From Tubulanus polymorphus (Eukaryota > Nemertea > Palaeonemertea > Tubulaniformes > Tubulanidae), in contig NC_134034.1 in NCBI RefSeq assembly GCF_964204645.1, positions 10,597,414 through 10,661,413 of the forward strand: a DNA stretch of 64,000 nucleotides, in the 5' to 3' direction. Every line of letters begins with the position of its first letter. Position 1 is the stretch's first letter. The notes beneath the pieces were generated by a model, which ran no database searches, had not been told where the DNA came from, and saw nothing but the letters and a program-made list of their open reading frames with translations. This document shows positions 56,101-64,000 of the stretch, in pieces. The translations under genes and the position numbers were made by a program.

Positions 56101-59100
56101 CTCTCAAGTCAAAAGATCCGACTTGAGCGGAGTCCACTGTATCATCCAACTCTGATATCACTCTCAAGTCAAAAGATCCGACTTGAGCGGAGTCTACGGT
56201 ATCATCAAACTCAGATATCGTTCTTGAGTCAAAAGATCTAACGGAGTCGACTGTATCTCTACACAAAATACGTACCTGATAAACTTTCTGTTCACTTCTT
56301 TGATAAAGAACTGTCTTGTTTCCGTTCGGAGGGAAAATACAAATACCTGGTATCTTTACTGCAATGAATACCACGTAAAAATTATAACGTCATTATTCCG
56401 TAAGCTGGATAATTTCTTGACTCAAGTTCTACAGTTTGGAGTTTTGACCCGGGAGTTAAAACTGAATTCAACTGAAGAGTTTTGAAGTGTGGAACTGCTG
56501 GAATTTTTAGAATTCTTAGAATTTTGGTTTCATCAAATGAAAACGCGTAAGGGAACTCACCACAATCTTCGTACACAGTACAGCCACAGATGTCCGTTCG
56601 TTTCTCGGCACTAAATCCCTGTCAAATAAACAATTGTACCAGAAATCTGCACCTCGGACCCGGTTCCATAGTCCAGACGTAAATCCAAAAGTGATCTTAA
56701 ATCTTAACGCTGGTATTAGGTTGTTAAACCTAAGTCGGTCTTAGACTGGTCTTAAGTCTAAGCAATGACAATGGAACCGACCCCAGGGCCCAGTTCCATA
56801 GTCATGGCTTAGACTTAAGACCAATCTTAGACCATCTTAGTTCTATAACCAATCCAATAACTCTTAAAATTTAAGACCATTTTTGGACTTAAGTCTCAAC
56901 TGAGGAACCAGCCCCAGGAGTCTTACACTACTTTAAAACACCCTTAAAATATTCTTAGCCAAGTTCATTTTGTAGTCCGATTTATCGTTTCGACTAGGAA
57001 AATTCAACCCCAATGAAAAACCCTTAAGAAACTGAAAGAACTTGGCTTTGATTGAGTAAAAGTCCTAAAATGTTCTTGAGATTTGCTATGTGCGCTTGGT
57101 GTATCTACTTAACTTACCAACGGGCACTCAGGAGGAAAAGCTGTTTTACACAAATCCGGGCATTCTACAAAAAACCGAAATGGAGCATGAAATGAGTTTT
57201 TGATCAACTTGAAGAAGCATAGCTATCTTTTCCATTTCATGGATGTGGACACCCGTTTAGTTTGATGATGTTGGGATTTTGAGGAAACAGCCATCTTTTT
57301 ACTTTGTTGATATCATAGGGGGATTTTAAGGAAGCTGCCATATTTTTAGTTCGATGATGTCATAGGGGGATTTTAAGAAAGCAGCCATCTTTTTAGTTTG
57401 ATGATGTCATAGGGGGATTTTAAGGAAGCAGCCACCTTTTTAGTTTGATGATATCATAGGGGGATTTTAAGGAAGCGGCCATCTTTTGTTTGATGATGTC
57501 ATAGGAGTTATCTAGTGGAAGCAGCCATCTTTCTGGAAGGTTTTGGGATCAGGGGCCAGTTGTTGAAAAGTAGGTTTAGAGTTACCACGCGGATAAATGC
57601 CATAGTAACAATGAACTTTTAAATGTCACTATGTCAACTATCCACTGGTAAACTGTAAACAAATTTTAAGCAACTGGCCCAAGATAAATACCATGATAGT
57701 GACAATAAACTTCTTATTGTCACTATGTCAACTATTGACTGGTTAACTCAAACCTTTGACTCAAACTTTTGAGCAACTTGCCCCCAGTTTAGTCCGTATG
57801 ATAAAACCAGCTCAATCAAAGTTCGAATATCGATTGAATTGTGATACTTACTGCATTCGAACTCGGCGCAACATTCGCCGGGATTTTTCTGCACGAGTTT
57901 CTGCGGTTCGACGCACGACAGCGCCGACACCTCCGGACACCGAGTCGGTTCGCATTTGACCATCGATTCCTTGCAGCAGGCGTCGACGTTGACGAGCACC
58001 TCGACTTCGCCCGGTTTCAAATCGGGAATCTTCAACGGTTTGCACGTGACAAGCGAACACGGATCTGCGAACGAAGATGATGCGGCCGGTTACTTAGCAG
58101 CGGTGCGAACGAGTTCATTCCGGAATCAGGGATAAAATACAAGGGCGGATCTAGGATTCTTTGAATTTGAAAAGGGCAGATAAGGCAATGCGAGCGAAAC
58201 ATTGCTGGTGGGTTCTGTTGAACCTACCATAGAAAATTTGGGACAAAAGGGCCATTTTTGGCCCTTATCATCAACCATTTAGATTTATTTTAGTCTTTTT
58301 AAAATCTTTTTTGCAAAAAACCAAGCCAAGAAATGAAAAGTTTTCATTGGGGACACGAGAAAAAGGTTTCTGGGTTTTTGCCTAACTTTTATCGGGTCCA
58401 ACAAACCATGGACTGTATTTAAATGTAGCTCTGACCCTTTGTTTTATCAATTGCAAGAGTTTCTTTGAATTTTACCTATAGTTGTAGGAGGCTGTGTGGT
58501 TATAGGAGGCTGTGTAGTGGGAGGCTGTGTAGTCGCAGTCTCTGTTGTTGTCGTCGTGGCTGCAAAATACAAGCAATAGCAAATAGCGAATTAGTCTCCT
58601 GACATTGGTCCAAAATCATAGGATCAATCTTAATTTATAATATCAGAACAGTTGTATGACCTTCTGCCTGGCCTATAGCACAGCCATGAATTAAGTCAAA
58701 CGGAGATATGTATCCTAAATTATCCTATACACAGTTTTAAGTATTTACATTAGCTTTAGAACCAAAATGAGCTTAGACTAGTCTTAAGTAATTACACCCG
58801 CTTAAGAAGCAAAACGAGTTAACCTCTTCGCTACCATGCGCGACGTATATTTACGTCGCAAATATATTCATTTACTACAATTGCTGGTGTGGTGAGTCAC
58901 TACGCCGCTGGTGTATAGACGTACTTAATGATCGTCTGCTTCAATTCAGTTACACTATTTGCTCATAGATGGCGAATCAGTGCCTCAAATACTGAACTGA
59001 ATCGAAAATAAATATGAATATGGGAAAATGCTCTTGTGAGGGGCGTAACATTACCTATGGTAGCGAAGAGGTTAAGACTGGTCTAAAGTTGTCAGATAAA

Positions 59101-62100
59101 TCCAAAATGAGCTGCGTTCTACTTACGACAGTCGATTTCGTCGTTGTCGCAATCATTTTTGCCGTCGCAGCGCAGATTTCTGTCGATACACGTGTGATTA
59201 CCGCACAACCACTGTTCCGGCGGACACGTCAAACATGTACACTTACAGTCATTATCAATTAGCTCTCCCAGGTACGACTCCTAGAGTGTTATGAAAAGAA
59301 AATAAAAATCAGTTTTGGTTATAGATAAGCTTACCTAAAATAAACTTAGACTGGTCTTAAGTTGTTAGATAGGATACAAAACCAAGATGAACTTAGACTG
59401 GTCTTAAGTTTTTATTTAGGTTACAAAACCAAAATGAACTTAGGCTGGTCTTAAGTTGTTAGATAGGATACAAAACCAAGATGAACTTAGACTGGTCTTA
59501 AGTTTTTATTTAGGTTACGAAACCAAAATGAACTTGGGCTGGTCTTAAGTTGTTAGATGAGTTTAAACTGGTCTTAAGTTGTTAGATGGGTTTTAGAACC
59601 AAAATGAGCTTAACGCCGGTTTTAATCTAAAACCTGACTATTCAATGATATGTTTCTTTTACCTCGGGGCACGCAGGGCAGACTTTAATATGACAAATCA
59701 GCGACGCATTGAAACACCGACAAGTCTCGCATTTCTCGTTCACCACCAGATCACCAGGCGGCACCACCGTATCGTTATAAACGCAGGGACATTTGAATGG
59801 ATGTACGCAATCTTTGCCGTTACAGAGCGTTCCCGGTACCGGGCAGACTGACGGACATTGCGAGCCGTCGTCTATCCCCGGACACAGAATCGGTGGTGGA
59901 ATCGTCGTAATTTCTGGAGTGGTCACAATCTTTGGAGTGGTCACAATCTCCGGAGTGGTCACAATCTTCGGAGTCGTAGCTGAAAAGGAAAGAAGTTCGA
60001 TAAGTTCAAGGATCCAATTTCGAAGCGTGTCTGAAGTTGTAAGATTGACTTTAGAACTCGGATGTTCTTAGGCTGGTCTTTAGTTAGATACTCTTATTAG
60101 TCCATCCTTAGATGCTTTTAAATCTCAAATGAAGACGCACCTTTTTACCATTTTTTGACGCCTTATAAAACGCTACCATTATGAAATCTAAACAATGTTA
60201 ACCATTCAACGTCATTTTACAAACGACAACCGTAAATCTATGTGCAAAACGTCACAGGTCTATGCGTACACATACAAGCAATTTGGCAAAATATTATTGA
60301 CAAAGATGTAGAATGGCTTCCTGTGATTATATAATGACCTATATTTGAACGACGAAATGTTATATTGCATAGAATATAATTAGAAGACGTATTGAAATGG
60401 TGAAGGATGTATGATTATAGCCGCGTTCACACTAGATTAGGCACTTATGAGGTACCGTACTTCGCTGGCGCCGAATTCACCAAAATACGGCGCTCATTCA
60501 GCCATTTACGTTCACACTACGAGTCGCGATTCAGTGCTTACTAAGCCCAGTATAGTAGTCACCCAGTGTGCCAAAAGAGGGCAGTGTAATTAGTGCTAAG
60601 CGTTTTGTACTACGAGGATGTGAATACGCGGCTAGCTAAGCGCCGTACAGAGATCGGGTTTTCGGCTTAATAAGCCGCGTATTTCAGTACGGAACTGAAT
60701 AAGCCGCGAATAGGCCTCGAATTATTTCCTAGTGTGAACGCTTAGTACCGTACTGAAATCCTAGTGTGAACGCCGCTTATATCAGGCGGCAGGCATAAAT
60801 AGAAATGATAAGTAAATCGGATTATTCGGTTAAATGGCGGATGTATACACGATTAGGAAGTCTGATATAAAAGTCAGACCCTGACATGGGGATGCTGGTG
60901 GAATGACGAAGCTATCTACGATCTGTGTAGGACCGGCGGCGTTAATTTCATCAGCGGCTACAAGCGGTCTATATAAAAATATGTAAATATATAATTTCAA
61001 TATTCAAATATTTTAGAAAATATGTTCAATATTAGGGGTATGCGGGTTTCATGAGATTAGCAATTTATAATAGCATAGTTGTCATATATACGGCTCCGTG
61101 TCCTCTGATGGCATGTGTATTTCAATTCAATTCAATTCTTTATTGATCCTTATAACATTGAAATTCCGCGATAAAATTCCCAAATTCAATAAAGTTACGA
61201 ATTTTAAAATAAGAAAATACAACATACAAGACACACGGGTAATTCATACAGAATAACATAAACAAGTTATCTTAAATGACACTGTCTACTTCAACCCAGA
61301 CTCAAGATAGGATATCGAATGACAGCCAAACCGGGCCCAGGGACCAGGCCGGCTGGCTAGACCACACGATATGCTCGAAGTCATGATGGTGGCAGACATC
61401 AGAAGAGCTCTTTCTTCAACCATGGAGGCAATGATGAAGTTTCAATGACAATTTTCAATAAAAAATTAAACCACTACTCAGTAGTCGAAGACCTGTATCA
61501 TCTACCCAATCGCCAAATCTCATATTTCCCCAAATTTCTTAAAACTTCGATTTCAAATTTGCAATTCCACATTAGATTATCCGAAAAATTCTACATTTTT
61601 TTCGCAGGCGTTGAATAATTTTCTTGTTGTCTCCCATATTCTTTTATATATAACTGTTGTTTTACCATTTCTAAATTCATGCATCAGCCAAAGAGCATAT
61701 TTCATATGGAATCATGGGAATAAACATTAATAATATCAATAATTATTATAATAATTATTACTAGCAACTCGATTAACAGAGAAATCTATAAGCATCTCCT
61801 GTACTGTCATCTGGTTACAGAAGCGAGGATGAGGCAAGAGGTTTAAAATTTACGCGGGCCAACTACTTACAACCGAAAGTGCAGTTCGGTAAAGTCAAAC
61901 TGTTCTGGCAGTAAATACGATCGCCGAGTCGATACGTCGTGTAACCCGGCGGACACTTGCAAAAACTGCACAAAATCGAATAATCTTGTTCGAGGCAATC
62001 GCACGAAACGTCGCATAAACACCGAGCTTCACAAACTGAAATAAAAGTCCAATGGCCCTGTGGCTTACCATCAAGTCATCGAGTGCATATATTGTCAAAA

Positions 62101-63431
62101 ATATTATACTAACTATAAATTAATTTGGATCGCAATCAAATGTAGAATAGATTACCGAATTAAAACCATCAACTGACGATATGCTGAACAAACTCTTCAA
62201 ACAACGATCTTTTATTCTAAATCTAATCACTTCATTAATTCTTAGCCCCTTATTACACGATTAATACATTACAAGATATTATTATACTCGCAATTTCCAG
62301 ATTTTATCATCCTCGAATTAAATCAAAATACGCGCCCAACGCACGATTTCTCTCAGTCTCATCTGTGTTTGTTTTTGACAGCACGCGTGTGATAACTATG
62401 CTGTAATAAGATAAAACCCCACTATCTATAGATTAAAAGAATTTAAAAACAAGAATTGATTTATTTAATCTAAAATATATATAAGACACGACGTTTCGAT
62501 CTCACACTAGAGATCATCGTCAGGTGAGTTTTAAGACGTTGTGTCTTATATATATTTTAGATTGAATAAATAAATTCTTGTTTTTAAATTCTTTTAATCT
62601 GTAAATAGTGGGTTTTTATCTTATTATCCGTTCACCACGTTTGAGTGTGGTTATCGTTCTACTATGCTGTACGTTCTCTATTGATCGCTTCGCACGGATT
62701 TCCGTAGTACGATACCGATATATATATATAAGGGTATATGTGTGTAGACTAGCTCCCACCTCTAAATCAGTTGAAAAAACTGACTGTTGATTAGATGAAA
62801 ATCTGAAAGCATTCCACTGCCCGCTATTGTCTACAGAGGGCCATAAGGGCCTGTAGGTCGAAAAGTAAATTGAGATCAGTCGAACTAAAAACGGTAACAC
62901 TTCCAGGAAGGATTGAACTTTTATATATTTCAATTCCAAGCATGCAAATTGTCATATGTAAAAACGTGCCATTACTTACTGCTGAAAAGCGGGGTTTTTG
63001 CGTGTTTTTCAAGGATAAGTCCCCTAAAAATAACTCGATCACTATGAAATTTTTGTGGGCTCGAGAACTCATTATAAGCCAAACCATGACACCAAAAATC
63101 AACACTATTGGTTCAACAGCGAAATGTTTGTGCCTTGTTGACACACCGGTACTCTATTCATTTTCGATGAAAACTGCTTCATCAGACCGTTGACATAGGC
63201 AAACCTACGGTTCGCCAAAAATAAGAAACGCGAAATAGATACTTTCGTATTTCAGATGAGGCTATTTAGTCACAAGACTTTCAGCCCAACTTCAGTACAA
63301 AATCTACTCCCCTCTGCCTCTGCCTCTCCCTTTCTCACCCTCCCCATCTTTTTTCCTCTCCCTCAACAAGTACTTACCTTGTTTTGTTGTAGTTGGTATT
63401 GTCGTTGAGAGAGAATATTCCTCTTCGCCGC
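52781..63431 (-). CDS. Gel-forming mucin / SCO-spondin-like protein, C-terminal part (partial)
   Basis: Fourteen minus-strand exons keep phase throughout (2075 nt, about 691 codons): 63378-63431, 61871-62035, 59663-59979, 59127-59280, 58476-58559, 57852-58064, 57118-57164, 56561-56618, 56276-56358, 55356-55571, 54769-54900, 54253-54381, 53869-53920 and 52781-53151 (stop TAA). In order: Thr/Glu linker; Cys-rich module; Thr-Pro repeats (TTPEIV) with a TIL/VWC-like module; one LDL-receptor class A domain (CIDRNLRCDGKNDCDNDEID); Thr/Pro linker (TTQPP); VWC-like CC modules (ACCKESMVKC, PGECCAEFEC, ICIFPPNGN, PGDVWYVGHC); and a C-terminal cystine knot (CSNKEV, ECRGYC, TCTCC, SACSCQSC). Cystine knots dimerise mucins and VWF in the ER. 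The LDLa plus TIL mixture also resembles SCO-spondin or hemolectin. The 5' part lies beyond the window. Confidence 0.75.
53200..53325 (+). mobile_element. LINE-type 3' tail with (ATTC)n
   Basis: AT-rich stretch with GTATATTGTGTCGATATTTT, TTTTGCAAATAAATTC and a short ATTC repeat at its end, like the 3' end of a truncated non-LTR retrotransposon. It is in the last intron of the mucin-like gene. Confidence 0.4.
53506..53793. mobile_element. piggyBac-like MITE with TTAA target sites (copy 1)
   Basis: TTAACCCTTTCAGTGCG at one end and GCACTGAAAGGGTTAA at the other, with TTAA duplicated, as expected for piggyBac-type mobilisation. Internal palindromes CACCGCAGTGCGGTG and CACCGCACCGCGGTG are striking. 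A second copy begins at 63768. Confidence 0.75.
54430..54615. repeat. 46-bp tandem repeat (GATGTCATAGGGGGATTTTA), array 1
   Basis: About four units of TTTTTAGTTTGATGATGTCA, TAGGGGGATTTTAAGGAAGC, AGCCATC. It is the reverse complement of the core of 23755-24115. Confidence 0.75.
54935..55205. repeat. Minisatellite of CAGTTCCACAGTTGTGTGG units, second array
   Basis: About five degenerate units related to 20100-20560, in an intron of the mucin-like gene. Confidence 0.65.
55877..56250. repeat. 60-bp minisatellite
   Basis: Six copies of a 60-bp unit containing GAGCGGAGTCTACTGTACCA and CACTCTCAAGTCAAAAGATC. The period is a multiple of three, so long open frames on both strands are artefacts. Confidence 0.9.
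56655..56918. repeat. Two adjacent foldback elements
   Basis: 56663-56783 starts CCCGGTTCCATAGTCCAGAC and ends CAATGGAACCGACCCC. 56786-56918 starts GGGCCCAGTTCCATAGTC and ends GAGGAACCAGCCCC. Both carry the AGTCTAAG/CTTAGACT interior of the 6890-7029 family. Confidence 0.55.
57240..57545. repeat. 46-bp tandem repeat (GATGTCATAGGGGGATTTTA), array 2
   Basis: About six units, homologous to 54430-54615. Both arrays are followed by the same GATCAGGGGCCAGTTG sequence (near 54630 and 57548), so a segment was duplicated between the two introns of the mucin-like gene. Confidence 0.8.
58819..59075. mobile_element. piggyBac-like MITE, second family (TTAACCTCTTCGCTACCAT)
   Basis: Perfect 19-bp inverted termini TTAACCTCTTCGCTACCAT / ATGGTAGCGAAGAGGTTAA that include a TTAA at each edge. 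The interior has the palindrome GCGACGTATATTTACGTCGC. No transposase. It lies 52 bp below the LDLa exon, in the adjacent intron. Confidence 0.8.
59127..59280 (-). CDS. Exon with LDL-receptor class A domain
   Basis: A phase 0-1 exon of 154 nt. After a CKCTC segment it encodes CPPEQWLCGNHTCIDR then NLRCDGKNDCDNDEIDC, with six cysteines and the acidic Ca-binding D-x3-D-x-D-E pattern of LDLa repeats. Its 5' (upper) end lies 205 bp above a MITE. Confidence 0.85.
59330..59610. repeat. ~47-bp tandem repeat (CTTAGACTGGTCTTAAGTTG)
   Basis: Six units of GAACTTAGACTGGTCTTAAG, TTGTTAGATAGGATACAAAA, CCAAGAT in an intron of the mucin-like gene. The word is shared with the 6890-7029 foldback family, so the array may have grown from such an element. 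Confidence 0.75.
60100..60419 (+). mobile_element. LINE C-terminal remnant
   Basis: Reads SPSLDAFKSQMKTHLFTIF on the plus strand, the typical final helix region of LINE reverse transcriptases (..FK..LKTHLF..), followed by stops and AT-rich sequence. Boundaries are uncertain. Confidence 0.5.
60420..60776. mobile_element. MITE with GCCGCGTTCACACTAG termini
   Basis: GCCGCGTTCACACTAG at the left end and CTAGTGTGAACGCCGC at the right end, with TTATA on both sides. It is noncoding and contains further internal CTAGTGTGAACG words. Confidence 0.7.
61116..61450 (-). mobile_element. LINE-type 3' tail with (AATTG)n, minus strand
   Basis: On the minus strand the sequence ends GGATCAATAAAGAATTG followed by AATTGAATTG repeats, the usual end of a truncated LINE copy. 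The upstream limit is not clear. Confidence 0.5.
62461..62571 (-). mobile_element. Inverted repeat with hammerhead ribozyme-like core (Penelope-like)
   Basis: Arms TTTATTTAATCTAAAATATA... at 62461-62495 are repeated inverted at 62537-62571. Between them, on the minus strand (62524 to 62494), the order is CTGACGA, a GATCTC-TAGTGT-GAGATC hairpin, then GAAAC. This is the CUGANGA / stem II / GAAA order of a hammerhead. The arms can form stem III ending in GTC, the usual cleavage triplet, but stem I is not evident. It lies in an intron of the mucin-like gene. Confidence 0.55.
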
Positions 63432-63698
63432 CTTTGAACAAAAAATGGTTAAGCATTCACCTTAACGTTATCACTGAATGAGTGAACTTGGTAAATGAGT
63501 ATGGACTGATAATCTGATGTAGAAGATTAATGAATAATCCCACAATTGATGATATTTCGAAGTTTATCGATCGGAAATTTTCGAGATTCATCTTAAATCT
63601 CATCTTCAGGGAAACAGTGATAAAAAATAGTTTACTGTCACGAGAGAAATCCCACAATATATGCAGCCAAAATTGAAAACTTCCAAACTTCTATAGTA

Positions 63699-63769
63699 AA
63701 ATGATATCTACATTTCGAGCAACATTTCGGCCTAATAGTAAGCCGAAACGTTGCTCGAAATATCATTTT
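63699..63769. repeat. Hairpin related to the Penelope-like repeats
   Basis: AAAATGAT...TTTCGAGCAACATTTCGGC and GCCGAAACGTTGCTCGAAAT...ATCATTTT are inverted copies around CTAATAGTAA. CCGAAACGTTG also occurs at 37315-37325. A full hammerhead core is not present. Confidence 0.5.
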
Positions 63770-64000
63770 AACCCTTTCAGTGCATATACACCGTAGTGTG
63801 GTGTATGAATCGGTGATGGATTTTGCTAGTACACCGCACTGTGGTGTATTGGTGTTATTAGTTTTTATCTCTATTGAAAGATGGCAGCACCTATCAAACA
63901 TAGTGAAATATTAGTAACTAACGATACACCGCGCCGCGGTGTAGACGCACTATAGAGGTATTCCCGTTATTCGACACACTAGGGCGGAATTTTTCAAAAT
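63768..64000. mobile_element. piggyBac-like MITE (copy 2, cut by window end)
   Basis: Starts TTAACCCTTTCAGTGCATA and follows copy 1 (53506-53793) to the end of the window with scattered substitutions, including the palindromic CACCGCGCCGCGGTG. Confidence 0.75.

Noticed and set aside
55937-56374. 145-codon minus-strand frame with VGSFDLRVISELD repeats
   Set aside because: Created by a 60-bp stop-free minisatellite in an intron; only the real exon 56276-56358 overlaps it, in another frame.
62616-63193. Overlapping frames of about 106 codons on both strands
   Set aside because: No domain, no phase-compatible splice sites with the mucin exons; exons 63378-63431 and 61871-62035 join without it.

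Overview
This is metazoan nuclear DNA. Genes are split by short GT-AG introns, there is no operon layout, and noncoding space is packed with foldback/MITE-like elements, LINE tails, minisatellites and long microsatellites. The families present (a bursicon-like cystine-knot hormone, EGF/FN2/GON extracellular mosaics, PAN/apple proteins, a gel-forming mucin/SCO-spondin-like protein, an intron-less class A GPCR and a CapA/PGA_cap homologue) suggest a marine protostome, most likely a lophotrochozoan such as a mollusc. That placement is inference; no marker gene fixes the species.

Layout. 137-261 (+): last exon of an EGF gene entering from the left. 2292-4132 (-): three-exon bursicon-alpha-like gene. 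8202-28149 (+): a 31-exon gene whose exons join in frame into 2001 aa. It has a signal peptide, about 43 acidic Ser-Gly repeats of 9 aa, two FN2 domains, 22 single-exon EGF modules and two GON domains. 30002-31743 (+): two-exon membrane-anchored CapA-like protein. 32046-42312 (+): three tandem paralogues of a small secreted PAN/apple protein, with an orphan GPCR (37473-38471, -) between copies 2 and 3. 42.4-50.7 kb: a satellite-like array of about six 1.3-1.45 kb units, each with a large inverted repeat and several tRNA B-box-like motifs. 52781-63431 (-): 14 exons forming the C-terminal part of a mucin/SCO-spondin-like glycoprotein whose 5' end lies beyond the right edge.

How it fits together. 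Almost every gene encodes a secreted or surface protein, including a proteoglycan-like matrix protein, a mucin, small PAN proteins and a neurohormone. No shared pathway can be claimed; the grouping may be coincidental. The strongest leads are the FN2-EGF-GON architecture, the PAN triplet (nearly identical last exon and intron block, divergent middle exon), the palindromic B-box array, the animal CapA gene, and hammerhead-like cores inside Penelope-like inverted repeats. All exon coordinates were read by eye from splice sites, reading phase and domain continuity; no transcript data were available.
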